Positions 15,362 to 23,708 of a stretch of DNA of 44,343 bases are shown piece by piece. Below the pieces are notes generated by a model. That model searched no databases. It was not told the origin of the DNA and saw nothing but the letters and a program-made list of their open reading frames with translations. Both the position numbers and the translations under genes were made by a program. How positions within the stretch are numbered: the stretch's first letter is position 1; every line of letters starts with the position of its first letter. Source of the DNA: Variovorax paradoxus (GTDB lineage: Bacteria > Pseudomonadota > Gammaproteobacteria > Burkholderiales > Burkholderiaceae_C); assembly GCF_018614875.1 (NCBI RefSeq), contig NZ_JAGGNW010000016.1, positions 1 to 44,343 of the forward strand. The letters run 5' to 3'.

Positions 15362-15670
15362 ATGAGCACCCGATCCCTCTCTTCCCGCTTTCACGTCAGC
15401 CTGCCGACCCGTTCGATCTTTGCCGTGCCCGACGGCGCCGGCGTGGGCATCGAATGCCACAGCGGCTCGGTCTGGCTCACGCTCGACCGCGACCCGCGCG
15501 ACATCGTGCTCTCGCCGGGCGAGCGCTTCGAGAGCGCTGAACACCGGCGCGTGCTGGTCTCCGCGCTGGAGGCGTCGTGCATCACCATCTCGGACGCGCC
15601 ACCCGCGGCCATGCCGGTGCATCGCCGGTCGCCTTGGCGACTGCTGCCGCTCGGGTTGTCCCCGGCTTGA
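15362..15670 (+). CDS. DUF2917 domain protein
   Basis: A 102-residue protein with a compact beta-rich domain containing IECHSGSVWLTLDRDPRDIVLSPG (about residues 31-54), characteristic of DUF2917. The function of that family is unknown, though its sugar- or cupin-like beta pattern is often noted. GGAG at 15352-15355, six bases before the ATG at 15362, favours this start over an in-frame ATG at 15350. It is divergent from the GcvA-like LysR gene and is its likely target. A terminator lies about 50 bases after the stop. No signal peptide or membrane segment is seen. Confidence 0.8.
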   Translation: MSTRSLSSRFHVSLPTRSIFAVPDGAGVGIECHSGSVWLTLDRDPRDIVLSPGERFESAEHRRVLVSALEASCITISDAPPAAMPVHRRSPWRLLPLGLSPA

Positions 15671-15721
15671 CCTGAGCGTGCCCGGCATCGAACCTCGATG
15701 CCATGGACCTTCCAAGCACTG

Positions 15722-15751
15722 AACGCCGCCGCCGTGACGGGCGGCGTTTTT
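15722..15751 (+). terminator. Rho-independent terminator after the DUF2917 gene
   Basis: A 9-base stem (15722-15730 with 15740-15748), 9-base loop and T-run, 50 bases after the DUF2917 stop and 49 before the thiolase start. Confidence 0.85.
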
Positions 15752-15800
15752 GCGTTGGCAGATCGATTCACGCTGTTTTCTTTTCGAGAAGGACATGACC

Positions 15801-16979
15801 ATGGCAGAGGCATACATCGTGGCCGCCGCGCGCACGGCCGGCGGCAGGCGCGGCGGCAGGCTCGCGGGCTGGCATCCGGCCGACCTGGCGGCGCAGGTGA
15901 TCGACGCCTTGGTGGCGAAGAGCGGCATCGACCCGGCCGCGGTGGAGGACGTGATCCTCGGCTGCGTGAGCCAGGTGGGCGAGCAGGCGACCAACGTCGC
16001 GCGCAATGCGGTGCTGGCGTCGAAGCTGCCCGAGTCGGTGCCGGGCACCTCGGTCGACCGGCAGTGCGGCTCATCGCAGCAGGCGCTGCATTTCGCGGCG
16101 CAGGCCGTGATGTCGGGCAGCATGGACGCGGTGATTGCAGGCGGCGTCGAAAGCATGACGCGCGTGCCGATGTTCACGCCCAACGCGCTGCCGGCCAAGG
16201 CAGGCCTGGGCACCTACATGAGCCCGGCCATGAAGCGGCGCTACCCCGGCGTGGAGTTCAGCCAGTTCACCGGCGCCGAGATGATCGCGAAGAACTACGG
16301 CATCGACAAGGACGCGCTCGACCGCTATGCGCTCGAGAGCCATCGGCGCGCCATCGCCGCGAGCTGCGAAGGCGCGTTCGCGGACGAGATCGTGCCCATC
16401 GAGATCCTGCAGGCCGACGGCACCGGCACGGGCGAGCGGCACACGGTGGACGAAGGTATCCGCTTCGACGCCACGCTCGAAGGCATCGCGGGCGTCAAGC
16501 TGATTGCCGAGGGCGGACGCTGCACCGCCGCCACCGCGAGCCAGATCTGCGACGGCGCGAGCGGCGTGCTGGTGGTGAACGAACGCGGCCTCAAGGCCCT
16601 GGGCGTGAAACCGCTGGCGCGCATCCACCACATGAGCGTGATGGGGCACGACCCGGTCATCATGCTGGAGGCGCCGCTGCCCGCCACGCTGCGCGCGCTC
16701 AAGAAAGCCGGCATGCGCATCCAGGACATCGATCTCTACGAAGTGAACGAAGCCTTCGCGCCCGTGCCCATCGCCTGGCTGGAGGCGCTGGATGCCGACC
16801 CGGCGCAGCTCAACGTGAACGGCGGCGCCATTGCGCTCGGCCATCCGCTGGGCGCCTCGGGCACCAGGCTGATGGCCACGCTGATCCACGCACTGGGCCG
16901 GCGCGGCAAGCGCTACGGCCTGCAGACGATGTGCGAAGGCGGCGGCATGGCCAACGTCACCATCGTGGAAAGACTCTGA
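15801..16979 (+). CDS. Acetyl-CoA acetyltransferase (thiolase)
   Basis: A 392-residue thiolase that condenses or cleaves acyl-CoA with CoA, as in fatty-acid breakdown or acetoacetyl-CoA formation. The acyl-accepting Cys89 sits in DRQCGSSQQA. NEAFAPVP and GGAIALGHPLGASG carry the conserved Asn/Glu and catalytic His. The second catalytic Cys lies in MCEGGGMANV near the C-terminus, where many thiolases have CxGGGxG. AAGGA at 15789-15793 is spaced 7 bases from the ATG at 15801 but only 1 from the ATG at 15795, so 15801 is chosen. Downstream lies a remnant of an acyl-CoA dehydrogenase, a frequent partner gene. Chain-length preference is not deducible. Confidence 0.93.
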   Translation: MAEAYIVAAARTAGGRRGGRLAGWHPADLAAQVIDALVAKSGIDPAAVEDVILGCVSQVGEQATNVARNAVLASKLPESVPGTSVDRQCGSSQQALHFAAQAVMSGSMDAVIAGGVESMTRVPMFTPNALPAKAGLGTYMSPAMKRRYPGVEFSQFTGAEMIAKNYGIDKDALDRYALESHRRAIAASCEGAFADEIVPIEILQADGTGTGERHTVDEGIRFDATLEGIAGVKLIAEGGRCTAATASQICDGASGVLVVNERGLKALGVKPLARIHHMSVMGHDPVIMLEAPLPATLRALKKAGMRIQDIDLYEVNEAFAPVPIAWLEALDADPAQLNVNGGAIALGHPLGASGTRLMATLIHALGRRGKRYGLQTMCEGGGMANVTIVERL

Positions 16980-16994
16980 TGACCGCGCAGTCCT

Positions 16995-17127
16995 GTGCAA
17001 GGCTACGTGAACCGCGCCGTGGGGTCCAAGGCGGGCGAGAACGGCTTTCTCTGCATGGCGCTATGACGGCACCAACGAGATCATGAAGGAAGTGATCATG
17101 CGCTCGATGGGCCTGGGCGGGCGCTGA
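16995..17127 (+). pseudogene. Acyl-CoA dehydrogenase remnant (C-terminal end)
   Basis: Bases 17059-17127 encode RYDGTNEIMKEVIMRSMG and a stop, the unmistakable C-terminus of acyl-CoA dehydrogenases (YxGTNEIM contains the FAD/ADP-contact region). A second piece, GYVNRAVGSKAGE at 17001-17039, lies in another frame and resembles the helix that precedes it in the family, without the intervening sequence. Everything upstream of that is gone. This is a short scar of a deletion next to the thiolase gene. Confidence 0.65.
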
Positions 17128-17173
17128 AACCGGACCACTGGCGCCGCGCGAAGGCCTGCGGGAGAATGGCCGC

Positions 17174-18430
17174 ATGCCCATCCTCAACGCCTTCTACGCC
17201 CAGTCGGGCGGCGTCACCTCGGTCATCAATGCGTCGGCCTGCGGCGTGATCGAGACGGCACGAAAACACCCGGACCGCATCGGCAAGCTCTACGCCGGGC
17301 GCAACGGCATCATCGGCGCGCTGACCGAGGAGCTGATCGACACCGGCGCCGAGCCGGCCGAGGCCATTGCGGCGCTGCGCAGCACGCCTTCGGGCGCCTT
17401 CGGCTCGTGCCGCTACAAGCTCAAGTCGCTGGAGAAGAACCGGCGCGAATACGAGCGGCTCATCGAGGTGTTCAAGGCGCACGGCATCGGCTACTTCTTC
17501 TACAACGGCGGCGGCGATTCGGCCGACACCTGCTTCAAGGTGAGCCAGCTGTCGCAGTCGCTCGGCTATCCGCTGCAGGCCATCCACGTGCCCAAGACCA
17601 TCGACAACGACCTGCCGCTGACCGACTGCTGCCCCGGCTTTGGCTCGGTGGCCAAGTACGTGGCGGTGTCGACGCTGGAAGCCTCGTTCGACGTGCGCTC
17701 GATGGCGGCCACCTCCACCAAGGTGTTCGTGCTCGAAGTGATGGGGCGCCATGCGGGCTGGATCGCGGCGGCCGGGGGGCTCGTGGCCGACCATGGCATT
17801 CCGGTGGTGGTGCTGTTCCCCGAGATCGAGTTCGACAAGCCGCGCTTTCTCGCCCGGGTGGACGAACTGGTGAAGCAGCACGGCTACTGCTCGGTGGTGG
17901 TGTCCGAGGGTTGCCATCATCCCGACGGCACCTTCCTGGCCGAGCAAGGCACGCGCGACGCTTTCGGCCATGCGCAGCTCGGCGGCGCCGCGCCGGTGGT
18001 GGCGCAGATGGTCAAGGACGCGCTGGGCCACAAGTTCCACTGGGCGGTGGCCGACTACCTGCAGCGCGCAGCGCGCCACATTGCCTCGGCCACCGATGTG
18101 AGGCAGGCCTACGAACTGGGGCAGCGCGCGGTCGAGTTGGCGCTCGAGGGCCACAACGCGGTGATGCCGACCATCGAACGCACCTCCGATGCGCCCTATG
18201 CCTACCGCATCGGCAGCGCGCCGCTCGATGCGGTGGCGAACGTCGAAAAGCCCATGCCGCGCGACTTCATTTCAGACGACGGCTACGGCATTACCGACAA
18301 GTGCAGGCGCTACCTGCTCCCGCTGATCGAGGGCGAGGACTACCCCGCCTACCGCAACGGCCTGCCGGTGTACGCCACGCTGCGGAACGTGGCCGTGCCG
18401 AAGAAGCTTCCGGCCTTCGAGCTCGCCTGA
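17174..18430 (+). CDS. pfp: Pyrophosphate-dependent 6-phosphofructokinase
   Basis: A 418-residue phosphofructokinase phosphorylating fructose 6-phosphate, with reversibility expected if pyrophosphate is the donor. The donor loop NGGGDSADT (residues 111-119) has Asp where ATP-dependent enzymes have Gly, the classic mark of PPi use. PKTIDNDL (140-147) holds the catalytic Asp residues, and MGRHAGW (190-196) binds the sugar phosphate. Length fits the PPi-dependent clade. The start at 17174 follows 46 bases after the acyl-CoA dehydrogenase remnant. The CWC gene overlaps its stop by one base (TGATG), so the two are coupled. PPi specificity is inferred from residues. Confidence 0.9.
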   Translation: MPILNAFYAQSGGVTSVINASACGVIETARKHPDRIGKLYAGRNGIIGALTEELIDTGAEPAEAIAALRSTPSGAFGSCRYKLKSLEKNRREYERLIEVFKAHGIGYFFYNGGGDSADTCFKVSQLSQSLGYPLQAIHVPKTIDNDLPLTDCCPGFGSVAKYVAVSTLEASFDVRSMAATSTKVFVLEVMGRHAGWIAAAGGLVADHGIPVVVLFPEIEFDKPRFLARVDELVKQHGYCSVVVSEGCHHPDGTFLAEQGTRDAFGHAQLGGAAPVVAQMVKDALGHKFHWAVADYLQRAARHIASATDVRQAYELGQRAVELALEGHNAVMPTIERTSDAPYAYRIGSAPLDAVANVEKPMPRDFISDDGYGITDKCRRYLLPLIEGEDYPAYRNGLPVYATLRNVAVPKKLPAFELA

Positions 18431-18672
18431 TGACCGCCGCAGCAGTCCTCGACGCGATCGATGCCACGCGCTGTCCGATGTGCGGCGAGCAGAACCGCTG
18501 TGCCATGGAAACCGCGCGCGAAACCGGCGAGGCGCAGCCACCCTGCTGGTGCATGGCGGCCGACTTCGGCAAGGCGCCTTTCGCGGCCCTGCCCCAGGCA
18601 TCGCGCGGGAAGGCCTGCATGTGCGCCCGCTGCGCCGCGGGAATGCCTGCCGAGGAGCCTCCTCAGGACTGA
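18430..18672 (+). CDS. Cysteine-rich CWC-family small protein
   Basis: An 80-residue protein with eight Cys residues: CPMCGEQNRC near residues 15-24, PPCWCMAADF near 37-47, and CMCARCAAG near the end. The Cys-Trp-Cys motif gives the CWC family its name; metal binding is likely but the role is unknown. It starts in the stop codon of the phosphofructokinase gene (TGATG) and is probably translated with it. Its last 10 bases overlap the 3' end of the zinc metallopeptidase gene on the other strand. Confidence 0.85.
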   Translation: MTAAAVLDAIDATRCPMCGEQNRCAMETARETGEAQPPCWCMAADFGKAPFAALPQASRGKACMCARCAAGMPAEEPPQD

Positions 18673-20045
18673 GCGGGGTGCTGCTGCCGGTCTTGCGTCT
18701 GCGTCTGTGACTGCGTCTGCGCCGGCGTCTGTGACTGCGCCGGCGCGGACGCGGACGCGGGAGGCACGGGGTGCGGCGGCAGCGGCACACCAGGCGCGGC
18801 CGCTGCCGATACCGTCGTGTCGCGTTGCTGCGTGACGACGCAATGGATGAACTGGAGCTTTCCGACGGCCACGCGCGGCAGCACGAAGGGGTAGTAGTCG
18901 GGCTGGCCCATGCTGCGCGAAAGCTCGTTGAGCACGTTGGTGAGCAGCACCCAGCCGTTGAGAAAATCCAGGAACTTGGTGGCGCCGGGGTGCTCGGGCT
19001 GCCACAGGTCTTCCGTGGTGAACAGGTCGCTCGCGAGCTCGACGTTGGTGGCGTCCACGCCAAAGCTCATGGCCGTGTCGGTGGTGTCGGCCATGTGCAG
19101 GTAGTGGGCCCAGGTCTCGGCCCAGTCTTCCCATGGATGCATGCTCGCGTAGCTGCTCACGAAGCGGTTGGCCCAGTCGGGCGGAGGGCCCTGTTCGTAG
19201 TGCTGCTGGAGCACCGCGGTGTAGTCGGCGCGCTCGTCGCCGAAGAGCGCGCGGAACTCGTCGAGCCAAGGCGTGGGCTGGACCAGCAGGTCCCAGTAGT
19301 AGTGGCCGATCTCGTGGCGGAAATGCCCGAGCAGCGTTCGGTAGGGCTCGCGCATTTCGGCCCGGATGCGTTCGCGCACCGCATCCTCGGCCTCTTCGGC
19401 ATTGAGGGTGATCACGCCGCGTTCGTGCCCGGTCATCACATGCGGGCCGCCCGGCATGTGGCCGAGAAAGTCGAAAGCCAGGCCGTGCACCGGATCGGCA
19501 TGGCGGCTGACCACCGGCAGCCCGAGCGCCAGCAGCTGAGAGATCAACCGGCGCTTCGCATGCTCGAGCTTGCGCCAGAGTTCGCCGTTGCTTTCCACCG
19601 AAAGATCCGGGATGGTGCGGGTGACGCTGCATGACAGGCAATAGCCGGACGCGAGGCCGTCGGTGTTGAATGAGGGGTCGTCGCCCTCGCGTGGGGCCGG
19701 CACCATCCAGTTGCAGCTGGCCGCGGTCATGAGGTTGGCGCAACGGCGGTACCTTTTGCCATCCGGATTGCCGAACACGGTGAAGGTGTCGGGCTCGGCA
19801 CCATCGCCCGCCCCTTCGGCTTCGGCCCCGTCTTCAGCGGGTGCCAGCGGCACGACGCCGAGCCGATCGATCACATACCCGAGCGGCGTGCGGCAGGCCA
19901 GGCATTGGCTGTTGCGCAGGAACACCGGCCGCCCGCACTGGCAGCGGTAAGCGCGGCTGACGGTCGGCGCCGCAAGCTCGGACGCGAGGTTGGGCGCGGC
20001 GTCCGGATCGGGGGCATCGGCTCGACCGTCGGGTTGAAGATCCAT
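18663..20045 (-). CDS. Putative zinc-binding metallopeptidase
   Basis: A 460-residue soluble protein. A zinc-ribbon-like segment YRCQCGRPVFLRNSQCLACR lies at about residues 32-51, with further Cys pairs before 140. The gluzincin-like catalytic motif HEIGHYYWD has His244, Glu245 and His248. The arrangement matches the putative zinc-binding metallopeptidase family whose substrates are unknown. A Ser/Gln/Thr/Pro repeat tail (SQTPAQTQSQTQTQ) forms the last 40 residues. The ATG at 20045 is just upstream of the zinc ribbon; a longer upstream frame looks noncoding. It is convergent with and overlaps the CWC gene by 10 bases, and diverges from the EmrB-type transporter. Confidence 0.85.
   Translation of the reverse strand: MDLQPDGRADAPDPDAAPNLASELAAPTVSRAYRCQCGRPVFLRNSQCLACRTPLGYVIDRLGVVPLAPAEDGAEAEGAGDGAEPDTFTVFGNPDGKRYRRCANLMTAASCNWMVPAPREGDDPSFNTDGLASGYCLSCSVTRTIPDLSVESNGELWRKLEHAKRRLISQLLALGLPVVSRHADPVHGLAFDFLGHMPGGPHVMTGHERGVITLNAEEAEDAVRERIRAEMREPYRTLLGHFRHEIGHYYWDLLVQPTPWLDEFRALFGDERADYTAVLQQHYEQGPPPDWANRFVSSYASMHPWEDWAETWAHYLHMADTTDTAMSFGVDATNVELASDLFTTEDLWQPEHPGATKFLDFLNGWVLLTNVLNELSRSMGQPDYYPFVLPRVAVGKLQFIHCVVTQQRDTTVSAAAAPGVPLPPHPVPPASASAPAQSQTPAQTQSQTQTQDRQQHPAQS
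18692..18758. repeat. Short tandem repeat in the metallopeptidase C-terminus
   Basis: Imperfect repeats built on GTCTGC/GTCTGT and GCGGAC hexamers encode the Gln-Thr/Gln-Ser and Ala-Ser runs. Being hexameric, copy-number change would keep the frame, so length variation between strains is plausible. Confidence 0.6.
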
Positions 20046-20173
20046 GTCGTCGTTCTGAAGGGGCAAGGCGGGACAGCGAATGCATTGTGATGCGGCCGGG
20101 CGCATGCCTCGCCGCGCAAAGACCGATATGCTTGTAGGACGACGGACCCGCATCGAAGCCGGGCCGCCGCCTC

Positions 20174-21658
20174 ATGACCCCCAATCCCCCGCCAGAAGCC
20201 GCCCCGCCGGCCCCGCCCTCCCTTGGCACGATGCGCGAACGCTACGGCCCGCGCTACCGCTGGTACCTGCTGCTCTCGGTGATGGTGGGCGTGATGGCGT
20301 CGATCATGTCCTCGACCATCGTCAACGTGGCGATCCCGGGAATGAGCCATCATTTCTCGCTGGGCCAGGAGCGCGCGCAATGGGTGAGCTCGGGCTTCAT
20401 GGTGGCCATGACGGTCTCGATGCTGACCACGCCGTGGCTGCTGTCGCGCTACGGCTACCGGCGCACCTACGCGGGCACCATGGTGCTGCTGCTCGCGGGC
20501 GGCGTTGCGGGCGGGCTGGCCAACAACTTCTCGCTGGTGCTGCTGGCGCGCGTGGCCGAAGGGCTGGCGGCGGGCGTGGTGCAGCCGATTCCGGCCATCA
20601 TCATCCTGCGCGCCTTCGAGCCGCACGAGCAGGGGCGCGCGAGCGGCATCTTCGGCATGGGCGTGGTGCTGGCGCCGGCCATCGGCCCGAGCATCGGCGG
20701 CGTGCTGGTCGACCTGTTCGGCTGGCGCTCGATCTTCTTCATGGTGGTTCCTTTTTGCCTGGCTTCGCTCTGGCTGGCCTACAAGTTCGTGCCCACCACG
20801 GCGCCCGGCGGCGTGGCGGCCACGCGCGGCAGCGGGCTCGACTGGCGCGGCCTGGCGCTGGGCACGGCCGGCACGCTCTGCCTGTTGAACGGACTGGTCG
20901 AGCTGCGCGGCGACTCGCCGCTGCAGGCGGCCTTGCTGCTGGGCGTGGCGCTGGCGGCGTTTGCGGCCTTCGTCTGGTGGCAGCGCCGGTTCGCGGCTTC
21001 GGGCGGCACGCCGCTGATGAACCTGGCGCTCTTCCAGTACCGCCAGTTCGCCATGGGCAGCGTGGTCGCCTTCATCTATGGCACCGCCCTGTTCGGCTCG
21101 ACCTACCTGCTGCCGGTGTACATGCAGGTCGGGCTGCAGCTGTCGGCGTCGCATGTGGGCACCATTCTGCTGCCGGCGGGCATCGTGCTGGCGGTGACCA
21201 TCGCCGGCGTGGGCCGGCTGGCCGACCGTCAGCCGACGTGGGTGCTGGTGAGCATCGGGCTGGTGCTGCTGGCGGTGTCCTTCGCGCTGATGATGGTGCT
21301 CAGGCTCGACAGCGCGCTGTGGCTGCTGGTGGCGTTCGCGATCATCGGGCGCGTCGGGCTCGGCTTCATCCTGCCTTCGCTCAACCTCGGCTCCATGCGG
21401 CCGCTGGCCAAGCCGCTGATTCCGCAGGGCGCCAGCGCGATCAATTTTCTTCGCATGCTCGGCGGCGCGGCCGGCGTGAGCCTGTGCGCCATCATGCTCG
21501 AGTGGCGCCTTTCCGCGCATGGCGATTCGCTGGCCAATGCTGCCAGCAGCCCGGCGCGGCTGGCGGCCTTCGACGAAGTGTTCGCCATGCTGGCCGGGCT
21601 CTGCGCGCTGGCCATCTGCGCGGCCTGGCAGCTTCGCCAGCCCGCACGGCAAGGGTAA
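20174..21658 (+). CDS. DHA2-type (EmrB-like) MFS drug transporter
   Basis: A 494-residue inner-membrane protein with about 14 predicted transmembrane segments. The DHA2-subfamily hallmarks are IMSSTIVNVAIPGMS in helix 1 and a helix-5 motif around GMGVVLAPAIGPSIGGVL, with the loop motif SRYGYRRTYAG. Such pumps export hydrophobic compounds with proton exchange, often with an EmrA-type adaptor and TolC; neither is encoded nearby. The start follows a 128-base gap shared with the divergent metallopeptidase. The stop is followed by a short AT-rich operator-bearing gap before a binding-protein gene. Confidence 0.92.
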   Translation: MTPNPPPEAAPPAPPSLGTMRERYGPRYRWYLLLSVMVGVMASIMSSTIVNVAIPGMSHHFSLGQERAQWVSSGFMVAMTVSMLTTPWLLSRYGYRRTYAGTMVLLLAGGVAGGLANNFSLVLLARVAEGLAAGVVQPIPAIIILRAFEPHEQGRASGIFGMGVVLAPAIGPSIGGVLVDLFGWRSIFFMVVPFCLASLWLAYKFVPTTAPGGVAATRGSGLDWRGLALGTAGTLCLLNGLVELRGDSPLQAALLLGVALAAFAAFVWWQRRFAASGGTPLMNLALFQYRQFAMGSVVAFIYGTALFGSTYLLPVYMQVGLQLSASHVGTILLPAGIVLAVTIAGVGRLADRQPTWVLVSIGLVLLAVSFALMMVLRLDSALWLLVAFAIIGRVGLGFILPSLNLGSMRPLAKPLIPQGASAINFLRMLGGAAGVSLCAIMLEWRLSAHGDSLANAASSPARLAAFDEVFAMLAGLCALAICAAWQLRQPARQG

Positions 21659-21695
21659 TCACCAAGTAATACTTAAGCACTTATCGTTTCTAATT

Positions 21696-21711
21696 GTTAA
21701 CAGCTGTTAAC
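21696..21711. promoter_or_regulatory. 16-base perfect palindrome before the orphan binding-protein gene
   Basis: GTTAACAG directly followed by CTGTTAAC is a perfect palindrome in a 73-base AT-rich gap. It ends 20 bases before the ATG of the binding protein, a location suited to a repressor operator. No regulator gene adjoins it. Confidence 0.55.
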
Positions 21712-21731
21712 TAATGATGGGATAGGTGTCT

Positions 21732-22871
21732 ATGCAACGCAGAAGTTTTGTCGCTTCGACGGCGGTTTTCGCCGCAGGCCTGGCGCGTCTCTCGTCGGCG
21801 CAGGCCGCCGAGGCGGGGGTGAGCGACACTGAAATCGTGCTCGGCAGTTCGGCCGTCCTGAGCGGCCCGCTGGGCCCGCAGATCAAGGTGGTGCACAACG
21901 GCGCCGCGCTGGCCTTCGATTCGGTCAACGAACAGGGCGGCGTGGGCGGACGCAAGATAAAGATGGTGGCGCTGGACGACGAGCTGAAGGCCGAGAAGGC
22001 GGTGGAGAACTACGCCAAGCTGCTGAACGACCACCGCGTGTTCGCCTTCTTCGGCTGCGTGGGCTCGGGCACCACGGCCGCCGCGGCCAAGCTGCTGCAG
22101 CAAAGCGGCGCGCCCAGCGTAGGCGGCTACGGCGTGGGCGACAGCGCACGCGAACGCGTGGCGGGCTCGGCCTACTTCGTGCGCGCCAGCAACGCACGCG
22201 AGGCGCAGGCCCTGGTCGAGCACCTGGTCACCATCGGCGTGAACAAGATCGCCATCGCCCACCTCGACAACCCCGGCGGCGCCGAGGCGGTCAAGCTGAT
22301 CGAGGCGGCCATGGCCACCCACAAGCTCGTGCCGGCGGCCACGGTCATGGCCAAGGGCGACGGCTCGAACGCCGCCGCCGCCGGCAAGGCGCTGGCCGAC
22401 ATTCAGCCGCAGGCCATCCTGATGTACCTGGCCGGCACCGTGGCGGGCGAGGTGATCAAGGCCACCTACGCCGCCGGCAGCAAGCCGATGTTCTATGGCA
22501 TGTCGGTCGTGCCGGGCGAGGTCACGGCCAAGGTGGTCCCGCTGCAGGCGGGCGGCCTGGCAATTTCGCAGGTCATGCCCTATCCCTGGGGCGAGGTGGA
22601 AACCGTGACGCGCGACTATCGCCGGCTGGCGGAGCGCGCGCAGGTGCCGGTGGGCTACGGCAGCTTCGAGGGCTACCTGAACGGGCTGGTGATGATCGAG
22701 GCGCTCAAGCGCACCGGCCGCGACCTGACGCGCGCGCGCCTGCATGCGACGCTGCGCGCACTCAAGCTCCGCCTGGCCGGCATGGACATCGATTTCTCGA
22801 CCGGCGCCAGCACCGGCTCGCGCTTCATCGAAATGGTGCGCGTAACGCCCGAAGGCCGCTTCGTGCGCTGA
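21732..22871 (+). CDS. ABC-type branched-chain amino acid-like substrate-binding protein
   Basis: A 379-residue periplasmic binding protein of the LivJ/Leu-Ile-Val type. The N-terminus MQRRSFVASTAVFAAG has a twin-arginine, so Tat or Sec export is possible, with cleavage near AQA at about residue 26. The mature part begins with DTEIVLGSSAVLSGPLG, typical of the fold, and contains VNEQGGVGGRKIKMV. The ATG at 21732 has GGGATAGG 5 bases upstream; a GTG at 21726 is a less good alternative. No permease or ATPase genes adjoin it, so it is an orphan that must use a distant transporter or act as a sensor. Ligand unknown. Confidence 0.9.
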   Translation: MQRRSFVASTAVFAAGLARLSSAQAAEAGVSDTEIVLGSSAVLSGPLGPQIKVVHNGAALAFDSVNEQGGVGGRKIKMVALDDELKAEKAVENYAKLLNDHRVFAFFGCVGSGTTAAAAKLLQQSGAPSVGGYGVGDSARERVAGSAYFVRASNAREAQALVEHLVTIGVNKIAIAHLDNPGGAEAVKLIEAAMATHKLVPAATVMAKGDGSNAAAAGKALADIQPQAILMYLAGTVAGEVIKATYAAGSKPMFYGMSVVPGEVTAKVVPLQAGGLAISQVMPYPWGEVETVTRDYRRLAERAQVPVGYGSFEGYLNGLVMIEALKRTGRDLTRARLHATLRALKLRLAGMDIDFSTGASTGSRFIEMVRVTPEGRFVR

Positions 22872-22920
22872 ACGGGCGGGCGGATTCGCCGGGCGGCTGG
22901 CACTCGCGTTTTAATACGCC

Positions 22921-23688
22921 ATGTGCCAACTGCTCGGAATGAATTGCAACACGCCCACGGACGTGACCTTCAGCTTTACCGGCTTCGCGCAGCGCGGCGG
23001 CCGCACCGACCACCATGCCGATGGCTGGGGCATCGCGTTCTTCGAGGACCGCGGGCTGCGCCACTTCGTCGACCACATGCCCGCGAGCGAATCGCCGGTG
23101 GCCGAGCTGATCCGGCGCTACCCGATCCAGAGCCGCAACGTCATCGCGCACATCCGCAAGGCAACGCAGGGCGCCGTCAACCTGCAGAACTGCCACCCCT
23201 TCGTGCGCGAGCTGTGGGGCCGCTACTGGGTGTTCGCCCACAACGGCGACCTGAAGGACTTCCGCCCGCGCCTGCACGGCAGCTTCCATCCGGTGGGCAA
23301 CACCGACAGCGAGCACGCCTTCTGCTGGATCATGCAGGAGCTGGCCAAGTCGCACGCGGGCGTGCCGAGCATCGAGGAGCTCACGCTCACGCTGCGCGAA
23401 CTGGCGCCGCAGCTTGCGGGCCACGGCACCTTCAACTTCATGCTGTCGAACGGCCAGGCGCTCTGGGCCCACGCCTCGACGCACCTCTGGTACGTGGAGC
23501 GCCGCCATCCTTTCCTGACCGCGCAGCTGTCGGATGAAGACCTCGAGATCGACTTCGCGCGGCACACCACGCCGAACGACCGCGTGGCGGTGGTGGTGAC
23601 CGCGCCGCTCACCACCAACGAAAGCTGGACCGCTTTCGCGCCCGGCGAATTGCGCGTGTTCGTGGACGGGCAGCTGGCGCCGCTCTGA
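22921..23688 (+). CDS. Class II glutamine amidotransferase (YafJ/Dug3-like)
   Basis: A 255-residue Ntn-hydrolase-type glutamine amidotransferase. After removal of Met the N-terminal Cys2 (MCQLLGMN) is the nucleophile. Family motifs GGRTDHHADGWGIAF, RNVIAHIRKAT, FAHNGDLKDF and NTDSEHAF follow in order. Stand-alone proteins of this type include YafJ, mycobacterial EgtC and yeast Dug3; the last two act on gamma-glutamyl compounds. Its stop lies 20 bases from that of gshB, transcribed toward it, which makes a role in gamma-glutamyl or glutathione metabolism worth considering. That link is context only. Confidence 0.9.
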   Translation: MCQLLGMNCNTPTDVTFSFTGFAQRGGRTDHHADGWGIAFFEDRGLRHFVDHMPASESPVAELIRRYPIQSRNVIAHIRKATQGAVNLQNCHPFVRELWGRYWVFAHNGDLKDFRPRLHGSFHPVGNTDSEHAFCWIMQELAKSHAGVPSIEELTLTLRELAPQLAGHGTFNFMLSNGQALWAHASTHLWYVERRHPFLTAQLSDEDLEIDFARHTTPNDRVAVVVTAPLTTNESWTAFAPGELRVFVDGQLAPL

Positions 23689-23708
23689 GCCTTCGGCACC
23701 GCCCGGCG

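Noticed and set aside
18690..18760. Short regularly spaced repeats considered as a CRISPR-like array.
   Set aside because: The units are contiguous hexamers within a coding frame with no spacers and no cas genes nearby.
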